7,965 bases of DNA from Desulfobacterales bacterium (lineage in GTDB: Bacteria; Desulfobacterota; Desulfobacteria; Desulfobacterales; Desulfobacteraceae). The notes beneath the pieces were generated by a model. The model was given only the letters and a program-made list of their open reading frames with translations. It had not been told where the DNA came from and did no database searches. This document shows positions 1-6,553 of this stretch, piece by piece; the first letter of the stretch is position 1; the number at the start of each line of letters is the position of its first letter. Location of the stretch: contig JAKSAU010001021.1 of the NCBI GenBank assembly GCA_022361535.1, positions 1 through 7,965 on the forward strand, given 5' to 3'. The position numbers and the translations under genes are program-made.

Positions 1-1
1 G

Positions 2-154
2 GTCATTGGCTGCCCGCCAAATGCAATTGCCTACAGCTACCGCTATTTTAAATCATCGGATTTGACTAAAGTAGGATTGGTTGCCACGCCGATTCTGTTG
101 ACACTTCTGGTGGTTGTTGCCGCAGTGTGGTGGAACATCCTAGGATTAATCTAA
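2..154 (+). CDS. SLC13/DASS-family anion symporter, C-terminal fragment
   Basis: This is the last 50 codons of a gene that begins before the window; reading frame 2 is open from the first base to TAA at 152-154. The visible part starts VIGCPPNAIAYSYRYFK and continues into a hydrophobic helix (about residues 25-48, rich in L, V, A, ending WWNILGLI). The PPNAIAY pattern followed by a short polar stretch, K-V-G and a final membrane helix ending in W is the usual C-terminus of SLC13/DASS sodium-coupled transporters, which carry sulfate or di- and tricarboxylates in the inner membrane. The substrate cannot be read from this fragment. The regulator block begins 84 bases downstream on the same strand, so the symporter may be a target or partner of that block, but this is only proximity. 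An ArsB/CitM-type permease is a less likely alternative. Confidence 0.72.
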   Translation, partial: VIGCPPNAIAYSYRYFKSSDLTKVGLVATPILLTLLVVVAAVWWNILGLI

Positions 155-221
155 TCAAAACAGCATAGTGGTGGTTGCCATGGTATAATGAAGCAAACTT
201 AGGATTAATTTAAACAAAACA
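141..221. repeat. Imperfect 22-bp direct repeat flanking a 37-bp spacer
   Basis: The stretch 141-162 (TAGGATTAATCTAATCAAAA, then CA) recurs at 200-221 (TAGGATTAATTTAAACAAAA, then CA), with 20 of 22 positions identical and a 59-base period. The first copy contains the stop codon of the SLC13 gene (152-154); the second lies 17 bases before the start of the REC-kinase gene. It could be a local duplication of the 3' end of the transporter gene or a pair of binding sites for a regulator. The sequence alone does not decide. Confidence 0.5.
184..189 (+). promoter_or_regulatory. Possible sigma70 -10 element upstream of the REC-kinase gene
   Basis: TATAAT stands at 184-189, 49 bases before the ATG at 239 and between the two direct-repeat copies. 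At a spacing of 17 the expected -35 position (161-166) reads CAGCAT, a poor match to TTGACA. A promoter here would therefore need an activator or would be weak. The main support is that an intergenic gap of 84 bases precedes a packed gene cluster. Confidence 0.25.
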
Positions 222-238
222 TCACGGTAGAATATATA

Positions 239-1432
239 ATGAGCAATAAAACGGACCATACGACCTATGTACTTCTGGTAGATGATGAGGCCCCGTTCCG
301 CCAGGCAATGGCCAAGCGTTTGAGTAAACGCCACATGACCGTTGTCCAGGCCTCTGACGGCAGCGCCTGCATGGAGATGCTTGAAAACACGCCTGTTGAT
401 GTGGTTGTTCTTGATGTAATGATGCCGGGTATCTGCGGCATTAACACCCTGAAATCCATAAAACAGACATACGGAGATCAAATTCAGGTCATTCTTTTGA
501 CAGGCAATGCGGACGTGGGTGACGGTATTGAGGGAATCAAAGCCGGCGCGTTTGACTATTTAACCAAACCTGTGGAAATTGAACATCTGGAAACCAAAAT
601 CAGGCAGGCCCATGAAACCATTTTATTTGAAACCCAAAAGCAAAAAGACAGTGAATACCGTGCAAGCCTGGAAAAAAAAATGATCAACACGGAACGTCTG
701 GCCGCTTTAGGAACCATGTCCACCGGTATTGCCCATGAAATAAATAATCCACTGGCCATTATCAACGAATCTGCCGGATTCATGAAACAGGTTATCGAGT
801 CCCCTGAGATGGAGTCATTTTCTCAAAAAAATCATTTACTGACAGGGATTGAGAAAATAGAAAAAAGTATAAAGCGCGCCCGGAAAATAACCTTTCAGCT
901 TCTTGGACACGCTAAGCATACAGAAGACCAAATCGGGGAATGCCATATTAAAACATTGCTTGATGAAACCTTAACCCTTTTAAAAAAAGAGCTGTCAGAC
1001 AAACAACTCAAGATTGAATGGGATATGGACCCGGCAAGCGCAATCGTCTGGAGTGATCCCTATAAAATCAGGCAGGTATTGATGAACCTTTTGGCCAATG
1101 CGATTCATGCCACTGAAAATCAAGGTGTCATCACACTTTCGGGAAGGGTGACTGATGGAGAACTCATACTGAAAATAAAAGATACGGGTGTAGGTATCCC
1201 TAAAGAAAATTTAGGTAAGATATTTGATCCGTTTTTTACGACCAAATCATTTGACAAAGGCACCGGTCTGGGTCTGTTTGTGGTCCACAAAATTGTGGAC
1301 TCTTTAAATGGTGATATCCATGTGGAAAGTGAGATTGGAAAAGGTACCGTATTTATACTCCGGCTTCCGGATTTCACCATAACAGACAGCAACACGATAG
1401 ATCTTAATAAGGGAGAAAAACGAAATGATTAA
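239..1432 (+). CDS. Soluble REC-histidine kinase (response regulator fused to sensor kinase)
   Basis: The 397-residue protein has an N-terminal receiver domain (about 9-125) with acidic pocket D15/D16, phospho-acceptor D59 in VVVLDVMMPG, T88 and K110 in YLTKP. A helical linker (about 125-155) leads to a HisKA dimerisation domain with H166 in GIAHEINNPL. The HATPase_c domain follows: N-box residues N283 and N287, G1 box DTGVGI from D315, F box FDPFFTTK at 329-336 and G2 box GTGLGL at 341-346. All catalytic residues are present, so it should be active in both phospho-acceptance and autophosphorylation. There is no membrane segment and no PAS, GAF or other sensor domain; the input is probably the phosphorylation state of the N-terminal REC, which is the reverse of the usual hybrid kinase order. 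The ATG at 239 has only a weak ribosome site, but the REC fold begins right after it and no better start exists. The next gene overlaps by 8 bases, so translation is probably coupled. Confidence 0.93.
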   Translation: MSNKTDHTTYVLLVDDEAPFRQAMAKRLSKRHMTVVQASDGSACMEMLENTPVDVVVLDVMMPGICGINTLKSIKQTYGDQIQVILLTGNADVGDGIEGIKAGAFDYLTKPVEIEHLETKIRQAHETILFETQKQKDSEYRASLEKKMINTERLAALGTMSTGIAHEINNPLAIINESAGFMKQVIESPEMESFSQKNHLLTGIEKIEKSIKRARKITFQLLGHAKHTEDQIGECHIKTLLDETLTLLKKELSDKQLKIEWDMDPASAIVWSDPYKIRQVLMNLLANAIHATENQGVITLSGRVTDGELILKIKDTGVGIPKENLGKIFDPFFTTKSFDKGTGLGLFVVHKIVDSLNGDIHVESEIGKGTVFILRLPDFTITDSNTIDLNKGEKRND

Positions 1433-1865
1433 GATACCGACAAAAGTGTTAATTGTGGATGATGAAAAAGATTTTGTGGAACTGTTTTCACTTCGTTTAG
1501 AAGGACAGGGAGAAAGAGTATTCACGGCTTTCAGCGGTAAGCAGGCATTGGAAGTCCTAAAAGATACAAGTATTGATGTCGTGATTCTGGATATCCGTAT
1601 GCCGGAAATGGACGGGATTGACACCCTAAAACAGATCAAAGCGTTGCACCCGATTGTAGAAGTTATTTTGCTGACAGGCCACGGCTCCACAGAGACGGCT
1701 GTGGAGGGTATGAAATCAGGTGCATTTGATTACCTGATGAAACCGGCTGATTTTGAAGAAATCAAGATAAAACTGGAGAAGGCCAGACAACGGAAAGACG
1801 ATCAGGAGGAACGCATCAGGCAGGCTGAAGTTCGCCTTCTACTGAGACGCAGCGGTGATTTATAA
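1425..1865 (+). CDS. Stand-alone response regulator (REC plus short helical tail)
   Basis: The 146-residue protein is a complete receiver domain (about 5-122): D12/D13, phospho-acceptor D56 in VVILDIRMP, T84 in ILLTGHG and K106 in YLMKP. The last 25 or so residues are charged and helical (KDDQEERIRQAEVRLLL), and there is no DNA-binding, GGDEF or enzymatic output. It therefore probably acts by protein contact or as a phosphate shuttle. The overlap with the REC-kinase gene and a good GGGAG ribosome site (1411-1415) before ATG 1425 suggest it is the direct partner of that kinase. It may carry phosphate from the kinase to another protein in the cluster, but no HPt domain is seen here to complete a phosphorelay. 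The stop codon lies in the loop of a hairpin (1847-1875). Confidence 0.92.
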   Translation: MIKIPTKVLIVDDEKDFVELFSLRLEGQGERVFTAFSGKQALEVLKDTSIDVVILDIRMPEMDGIDTLKQIKALHPIVEVILLTGHGSTETAVEGMKSGAFDYLMKPADFEEIKIKLEKARQRKDDQEERIRQAEVRLLLRRSGDL

Positions 1866-1875
1866 CCGCTTGCGT
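1847..1875 (+). other. Hairpin spanning the stop codon of the REC gene
   Basis: ACGCAGCGGT (1847-1856) can pair with ACCGC-t-TGCGT (1865-1875, one bulged T) around the loop GATTTATA, giving a ten-pair stem. The TAA stop (1863-1865) lies at the loop edge. No T-run follows, so it is not an intrinsic terminator. It could stabilise the upstream mRNA end or mark a processing site between the first two regulators and the CBS gene. Confidence 0.35.
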
Positions 1876-1907
1876 GTAATGTTTAATCCAATTCAAGGAG
1901 CATATTG

Positions 1908-2471
1908 ATGAAATCCATTCTGGTAAAAGACATAATGGTTCCTCTTTCGGAGTATACAACCGTGACAGACGACGCCATGCTCTCGGATGCCCTGAATGTC
2001 CTCGAAGCGGCCCAGGAAGAATTTAACAAAGACAAGAACCGGCATAAATCCGTTCTGGTATGTGAAAAGAAAAGCGGAAAAGTGATCGGCAAACTCAGCC
2101 AACTCGATGTCATACGGGCATTGGAGCCGAAATACGAATCATTTACCCAAGACAAAACACACTCTTTTGCCGGCACATCCCACTTTGGCTTCAGTCCTAA
2201 GTTTATGAAAGACATCCTTGAACAATATGAATTGTGGTATGATCCCATTAAGGATATGTGTAAGAGAGCCGATTTCCAAAAGGTTAAAGATATTATGTAC
2301 ACGCCGTCATCCGGTGAGTTTGTTAAAGAAAAGGCCAATTTGGGTGAGGCCATTCATCAGATCATCATGGGGCATCATCAATCCCTTTTGGTGACGCGCA
2401 ATGAATATATTGTCGGCGTCTTACGGCTCACGGACATCTTCAGGATAATCTGCAGTCAACGAAAGATGTAA
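1908..2471 (+). CDS. CBS-pair protein with a central insert
   Basis: The protein is 187 residues from ATG 1908. A strong AAGGAG at 1895-1900 sits 7 bases before this ATG; an in-frame TTG at 1905 is closer than ideal, so I chose the ATG. The first CBS motif spans about residues 6-72 (VKDIMVPLSEYTTV, then SVLVCEKKSGKVIGKLSQLDVIRAL). The second spans about 123-183 (FQKVKDIMYTPS, then SLLVTRNEYIVGVLRLTDIFRII). Such tandem pairs form a Bateman module that usually binds AMP, ADP, ATP or related nucleotides and controls a partner protein. The roughly 50 residues between the motifs (PKYESFTQDKTHSFAG to DMCKRAD) are longer than the usual short linker and are rich in aromatic and charged residues. No enzymatic domain is attached. 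Its position between two two-component pairs suggests it reports energy state to one of the kinases; that is inference. Confidence 0.88.
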   Translation: MKSILVKDIMVPLSEYTTVTDDAMLSDALNVLEAAQEEFNKDKNRHKSVLVCEKKSGKVIGKLSQLDVIRALEPKYESFTQDKTHSFAGTSHFGFSPKFMKDILEQYELWYDPIKDMCKRADFQKVKDIMYTPSSGEFVKEKANLGEAIHQIIMGHHQSLLVTRNEYIVGVLRLTDIFRIICSQRKM

Positions 2472-2472
2472 C

Positions 2473-2492
2473 AAGCCGGGCGCACCGGGCTT
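2473..2492 (+). other. GC-rich hairpin between the CBS gene and the PAS-kinase gene
   Basis: AAGCCGG (2473-2479) pairs with CCGG-g-CTT (2485-2492, one bulged G) around the loop GCGCA, right after the CBS stop codon. It ends exactly at an ATG (2493), so any ribosome site for that ATG would be buried in the stem. No T-run follows, so it is not a classic terminator. It may attenuate or separate translation of the downstream kinase. Confidence 0.4.
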
Positions 2493-2576
2493 ATGCTCCG
2501 GTCATCACCCAGGAAAGGCAGGATATCCTGTGGGGAAGAAGATAAACCCAAAAAGGAGTTATCAAAAAGAGCGCGT

Positions 2577-3674
2577 ATGGTGGTTAATAATCTTAAACAG
2601 TTCTATGATGATATTGTAAAAATGACTGTTGCCTGTGTGGCATCGCTGGATAACTCGGGGCGCATCATTGAGTTTCATTCCTATCTGGACGGGATTCCGC
2701 CGGAAACCGGCGCCTCTTTTATCGGTAGACCGTGGAGCGGGATCTTTGTACCGGAAAAAAACGGGTACGTCACGGAAAACGGTTTTGAAAGCGACAATTT
2801 CTTAAGGGATGCGCCCCATCCTCCCCTGAAAATACTGACATCGTATCAGAACCAACTCTTCCTTGAGTGGAATTTCATCAAGATAGCGGCGTCTGACACG
2901 ACATCCGCAGCCATTTTGGCCATCGGCACAGACATGACCAAGCACATGGAGCTTGAGCAGCAGCTCCAGCATGCAGACAGGCTCGCCACGGTGGGACAGC
3001 TGGCCGCCGGTATTGCCCACGAGATCAATGGTCCGCTGAACAATATCCTGGGATACGCCCAGTTGTCAGCAAAACAGCAGGATCTTCCCGAGCAGGTGTA
3101 CCAGGATCTGGACAATATCATCCGCATGTCACTGCACGCCAGAGAGGTGGTCAAAAAAGTCATGCTCTTCAGCCGACAGGTACCGCCGAAATATGACAAG
3201 GTCGATCTCAACGAGGTGATCCGGGAAAGCCTTTACTTTACAGAACCGCTTTGCGGCAAAAGTAATATCCGCATCACCTGTCGGCTGGACGAAAATCTTC
3301 CTGCGCTTGAAGGGGATTTTGCCCAGCTTCGTCAAGTGGTGGTAAACCTGATGGTAAACGCGGTGCAGGCCATGCCTGACGGCCAAGGGGAGATCATAAT
3401 CACCACGGGAAATGACGATAACACAGGCCGGCTGACCATGACTGTCCGGGATACCGGGTCCGGTATGTCGCAAGAGACGATTTCCCGGTGCTTTGACCCG
3501 TTTTATACCACCAAAGACCTCGAAGAAGGCACCGGTCTTGGCCTGTCTGTGGTTCACGGCATCATAAAGGCCCATGGCGCAGATATTGATGTGACAAGCC
3601 AATCCGGTGAAGGCACCTGCTTTACGGTCACCTTCACGGCAGCACCTGTGAAAGGAGCGACAGATGTCCCGTAA
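2577..3674 (+). CDS. PAS-domain histidine kinase (NtrB-like)
   Basis: From ATG 2577 the protein is 365 residues. A single PAS-like domain spans about 18-120 (VASLDNSGRIIEF, GRPWSGIF, ending AILAIGTDMTK). A short coiled helix carries the HisKA H-box with H148 in GIAHEINGPL. The HATPase domain has N257 and N261 in the N-box, DTGSGM from D292, FDPFYTTK at 306-313 and GTGLGL at 318-323. There is no membrane segment, so the PAS probably senses a cytoplasmic ligand or redox state. The frame is open back to ATG 2493 (393 residues), but that start has no ribosome site, lies against a hairpin, and its extra 28 codons are rich in AGG, AGA, ATA and TTA and resemble no domain. ATG 2577 follows a weak AAAAAGAG. 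The 11-base overlap with the sigma54 regulator gene makes that regulator its likely phosphorylation target. Confidence 0.92.
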   Translation: MVVNNLKQFYDDIVKMTVACVASLDNSGRIIEFHSYLDGIPPETGASFIGRPWSGIFVPEKNGYVTENGFESDNFLRDAPHPPLKILTSYQNQLFLEWNFIKIAASDTTSAAILAIGTDMTKHMELEQQLQHADRLATVGQLAAGIAHEINGPLNNILGYAQLSAKQQDLPEQVYQDLDNIIRMSLHAREVVKKVMLFSRQVPPKYDKVDLNEVIRESLYFTEPLCGKSNIRITCRLDENLPALEGDFAQLRQVVVNLMVNAVQAMPDGQGEIIITTGNDDNTGRLTMTVRDTGSGMSQETISRCFDPFYTTKDLEEGTGLGLSVVHGIIKAHGADIDVTSQSGEGTCFTVTFTAAPVKGATDVP

Positions 3675-5010
3675 ATCAAACAAATCTCATAAGGTACTCA
3701 TTGTCGACGACTCCAAGTCTACCCTTGAGGTCATCCAGCGAAATCTGACCCATGCCGGATTTGATGCCTACATCTGCAGCAGCGTCAGGGACGCTGTGCG
3801 GTTTCTGGATGAAAGTACCATTGATATTGTAATCACTGATTTCAAGATGCCCGAACAGAACGGACTGGCACTCATCAGACATATCCGTGATAACTGCCCG
3901 GATATCGAAATCATCATGATTACAGGGCACCCGGATATCGAAGATGCGGTCCAGGCCATCAAGGACGGTGCCGACGATTATCTTGTCAAACCGTTTACAG
4001 ATACCGAACTTTTGGATGCGGTTCAACGGATGGTGGAAAAGTTAGGCAACAGGCGGACGGCGGCAGGGGACCAGACCCCGGCCAAATCCTTCGGCATCAT
4101 TGGTGAGTCCGAAAAAATGCAGCATGTGTTTCACCGTATTGAAAAGGCTGCCACCACGGACGCCACCGTGTTGATTGCCGGAGACAGCGGCACGGGAAAA
4201 GAGATGGTCGCCCGGGCCATCCACTACAACAGCAAACGGCGGCGTGAGCCATTTGTACCCGTCAACTGCACCGCCATCCCCGACACCCTTCTGGAAAGTG
4301 AATTGTTCGGCCATATGAAAGGCGCTTTTACCGGTGCCAAAGAAAACCGGAGCGGATTCTTTCAGATTGCCGACGGCGGTACCCTTTTCCTGGATGAGAT
4401 CGGAGACGCAAGCCTTAATATGCAAAGTAAGCTGCTCCGGGTACTCCAGAACAAGGAAATCCGCCCCGTGGGTTCCGACCGCATCCAGCATGTGAACACC
4501 CGGATCATAGCCGCCACCCATAAGGACCTTATGGGACTGGTAAAAAGCGGGGCATTCAGGGAAGACCTCTATTACCGTCTCAATGTGATTGACGTGGCCG
4601 TACCAGTACTCAGCGATCGGGGGGATGATATCCTCTCGCTGGTCAACTATTTTGCCCAGAAATACGCAAAAGAAATGAACTGCCCTGTACCCGCGTTTTC
4701 CGACAATGTGTTGACCGCATTGAAGTCCTATGCTTGGCCGGGCAACGTCAGGGAGGTTGAAAACCTTATCCAGCGGCTGGTGGTCATCGTGGACGCAGAT
4801 ACGGTACGGACCCGTGACCTGCCGGAATCAATGCGGTTCAATGTTAACACCAGCGGTGAAAACAAACTGCGGCTGGAAGATATTGTGGCTGAGCATATCC
4901 TAAAAGTACTGGCCGGCACCGGCGGCAACAAAACCCAGGCAGCCAAAATTCTTGACATTGACCGCAAAACCCTCAACACTCGTCTTAAAAAGATCGGACA
5001 TGAAGATTAG
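3664..5010 (+). CDS. Sigma54-dependent response regulator (NtrC family)
   Basis: The 448-residue protein has the classical three-domain order. REC (about 8-125) carries D15/D16, D59 in IVITDFKMP, T87 and K109. The AAA+ sigma54-activation domain (about 143-378) has Walker A GDSGTGKE at 173-180, the sigma54-contact loop GAFTGA at 220-225, Walker B GGTLFLDEIG at 238-247 and the FREDLYYRLNV segment at 298-308. A Fis-type helix-turn-helix (about 408-445) reads GNKTQAAKILDIDRKTLNTRL. Every motif needed for ATP hydrolysis and sigma54 remodelling is intact. AAAGGAG (3651-3657) lies 6 bases before the ATG, inside the kinase gene it overlaps. It should activate -24/-12 promoters once phosphorylated by the upstream PAS kinase. 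A good -24/-12 site with an upstream palindrome lies in this window before the last gene. Its stop codon directly abuts the ATG of the DUF1538 gene. Confidence 0.95.
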   Translation: MSRKSNKSHKVLIVDDSKSTLEVIQRNLTHAGFDAYICSSVRDAVRFLDESTIDIVITDFKMPEQNGLALIRHIRDNCPDIEIIMITGHPDIEDAVQAIKDGADDYLVKPFTDTELLDAVQRMVEKLGNRRTAAGDQTPAKSFGIIGESEKMQHVFHRIEKAATTDATVLIAGDSGTGKEMVARAIHYNSKRRREPFVPVNCTAIPDTLLESELFGHMKGAFTGAKENRSGFFQIADGGTLFLDEIGDASLNMQSKLLRVLQNKEIRPVGSDRIQHVNTRIIAATHKDLMGLVKSGAFREDLYYRLNVIDVAVPVLSDRGDDILSLVNYFAQKYAKEMNCPVPAFSDNVLTALKSYAWPGNVREVENLIQRLVVIVDADTVRTRDLPESMRFNVNTSGENKLRLEDIVAEHILKVLAGTGGNKTQAAKILDIDRKTLNTRLKKIGHED

Positions 5011-5745
5011 ATGATCCTGAAAAAAAAAAAAAAAAAGCTTAAAGGAGCGGCCGCAGACCTGCTGCCTATTGTTCTGGTGATTGCCTTCTTTCAGCTGATC
5101 GTATTGCAGCAGCCCCTGCCGCAGCTGGGAGAGGTACTTTTCGGTACTCTGCTGGTGGTGGCGGGACTGACACTCTTTGTTCAGGGCCTTGAGATGGGGC
5201 TTTTTCCGGTGGGAGAAGCCATGGCTCATGCTCTGGCCGCCAAAGGCAGCCTTTTCTGGCTGCTGGTGTTTGCATTTGCCCTGGGGTTCTCAACCACGGT
5301 GGCTGAACCGGCCCTGATTGCCGTGGCATGGGAAGCTGCGGAAATTGCCGGGGACGGGGGATTGATCTCACGGGACCTTTCTGCCATGAAATCCTACGCC
5401 TTCGGGTTGCGGATCTCTGTTGCCTTTTCCGTGGGCCTGGCCATCCTTATCGGCGTCATCCGGATTCTCAAGGGCTGGCCCATTCACTACCTCATCATCG
5501 GCGGATACGGGGTGGTGATGCTCATGACCATGTTGGCCCCCAAGGAAATCATCGGCATTGCATACGATGCCGGTGGGGTGACCACTTCCACGATTACGGT
5601 ACCGCTGGTGGCGGCACTTGGTGTCGGCCTTGCTTCGTCCGTTCGTGGACGCAGTCCCCTGACGGACGGTTTCGGCCTCATTGCCTTTGCATCCCTTCTG
5701 CCCATGATATTTGTCATGGGATACGGACTGATCATCTTCAATTAA
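5011..5745 (+). CDS. DUF1538 membrane protein, first paralogue
   Basis: The 244-residue integral membrane protein has about six or seven hydrophobic segments (roughly 17-33, 41-61, 80-107, 129-152, 157-175, 188-211 and 217-243). Family hallmarks are [15 protein letters not shown] (92-106), the [15 protein letters not shown] block (186-200) and [13 protein letters not shown] (219-231). DUF1538 proteins are presumed transporters; I know of no established substrate. The ATG at 5011 follows the regulator's TAG with no gap and has at best a weak GAAG ribosome site, so translation is probably coupled. This start fits because the paralogue has a similar length before its first helix. Codons 4-9 are lysines encoded by a run of 17 A plus G. 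Single-base changes in that run stop translation almost at once: +1 gives TAA as codon 11, -1 gives a stop after about 20 codons. A strong AAAGGAG (5041-5047) lies just downstream but without an ATG, GTG or TTG at proper distance. Confidence 0.9.
   Translation: MILKKKKKKLKGAAADLLPIVLVIAFFQLIVLQQPLPQLGEVLFGTLLVVAGLTLFVQGLEMGLFPVGEAMAHALAAKGSLFWLLVFAFALGFSTTVAEPALIAVAWEAAEIAGDGGLISRDLSAMKSYAFGLRISVAFSVGLAILIGVIRILKGWPIHYLIIGGYGVVMLMTMLAPKEIIGIAYDAGGVTTSTITVPLVAALGVGLASSVRGRSPLTDGFGLIAFASLLPMIFVMGYGLIIFN
5020..5036 (+). repeat. Homopolymer run of 17 A inside the DUF1538 start region
   Basis: Seventeen consecutive A occupy 5020-5036, starting at the fourth codon of the first DUF1538 gene. Runs of this length are prone to replication slippage and to RNA polymerase slippage. 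Both +1 and -1 shifts put an early stop in frame. It could be a phase-variation or slippage control element, or its length may be misread in the assembly. Confidence 0.9.
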
Positions 5746-6459
5746 AACCCAAAGGGCGGATAAAATGGAATTCATACAAGACTTCATCAGGGTGCTGATC
5801 GCCACATGCCGGGATGTCCTTCCCATTATCATACTAATTGTGGTATTCCAGTTACTGGTGTTGCGGCAAAAATTCCCCCATCCGGGTCGGCTGCTGGCAG
5901 GCGGGGTCTTTGTAGTGCTCGGCCTGGCTTTATTTCTGGCAGGGCTCGAAAAGGCCTTGTTCCCTTTGGGCAAAGTCATGGCAGCCCAGTTGTCCGACCC
6001 CGGTTTTATCCACGGGACGGACACAGTGGGTGCGGACGCCGGTTGGACAGCCTATTTCTGGGTGTATGTGTTTGCCGCTATGATTGGTTTTGCCACCACC
6101 ATTGCAGAGCCTTCCCTGATTGCCGTTGCCTACAAAGCCGGCGAAGTCTCTGCGGGAACCATTCATCAATGGGGGCTGAGAATCACTGTGGCCGTGGGCG
6201 TTGCCGTAGGCTTGGGCCTTGGCACATTCCGCATCGTCACAGGCACCCCCCTTTATCTTTATATACTGGCGGGCTATGTAGTGGTTTTGATCCAGACCCT
6301 TTCCGCCCCTAAAAAAATGATTGCCCTTGCCTATGATTCAGGCGGGGTGACAACCTCCACGGTAACGGTGCCGCTGGTAACGGCACTGGGACTTGGGTTG
6401 TCCGCATCGGTTCCCGGGAGAAACCCGGCCCTGGACGGTTTCGGCCTGATTGCCTTTGC
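5664..6459 (+). repeat. Diverged tandem gene duplication (DUF1538 pair)
   Basis: The two DUF1538 genes retain stretches of near identity. The clearest is 27 bases at 5664-5690 against 6433-6459 with one mismatch, encoding DGFGLIAFA. The rest has diverged well beyond this at the nucleotide level, so the duplication is old and the matching segment is held by protein constraint. The coordinates given run from the first to the second copy of this segment. Confidence 0.7.
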
Positions 6460-6553
6460 CAGCCTGTTTCCGATCATCGCGGTTATGGGGTATGCGCAAA
6501 TCGCCCACTGGTGGATACAACGAAAAAAACACGGAGAGAAAAATGCGCTTTAA
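5765..6553 (+). CDS. DUF1538 membrane protein, second paralogue
   Basis: The 262-residue membrane protein is clearly related to the preceding one. It shares GFATTIAEPSLIAVA (108-122), DSGGVTTSTVTVPLV (191-205) and [13 protein letters not shown] (224-236), and the same order of hydrophobic segments. It differs by about 15 extra residues in a soluble loop (80-94), lacks the loop insert near residues 113-125 of its partner, and has a basic, polar C-terminal tail (IQRKKHGEKNAL). The start ATG 5765 follows an AAGGGCGGA-type ribosome site, 19 bases after the first gene. Since some DUF1538 proteins are, to my knowledge, single chains with two such domains, the two products probably pair as a heterodimer. 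Its 3' end overlaps the P-II-like gene by 11 bases, a hint that the P-II-like protein acts on this transporter. Confidence 0.9.
   Translation: MEFIQDFIRVLIATCRDVLPIIILIVVFQLLVLRQKFPHPGRLLAGGVFVVLGLALFLAGLEKALFPLGKVMAAQLSDPGFIHGTDTVGADAGWTAYFWVYVFAAMIGFATTIAEPSLIAVAYKAGEVSAGTIHQWGLRITVAVGVAVGLGLGTFRIVTGTPLYLYILAGYVVVLIQTLSAPKKMIALAYDSGGVTTSTVTVPLVTALGLGLSASVPGRNPALDGFGLIAFASLFPIIAVMGYAQIAHWWIQRKKHGEKNAL

Noticed and set aside
155..481. Minus-strand open frame of 108 codons over the REC domain
   Set aside because: It is the antisense shadow of a clear receiver domain and has no ribosome site or recognisable motif.
3129..3683. Long minus-strand open frame of 184 codons over the PAS kinase
   Set aside because: It is antisense to the well-defined HATPase domain; such long shadows are common opposite GC-rich coding sequence.
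5035..5054. AAGCTT and GCGGCCGC (HindIII and NotI sites) right after the A run, resembling a poly-A cloning linker
   Set aside because: The reading frame continues without a break into a normal DUF1538 N-terminus ([15 protein letters not shown]), matching the paralogue in spacing. Vector contamination would not preserve this, so I take the sites as coincidence.
5328..6312. Long + strand frames inside both DUF1538 genes, rich in R, H, C and G
   Set aside because: They are out-of-frame readings of membrane-protein genes with biased composition, have no starts of their own, and encode no known domain.
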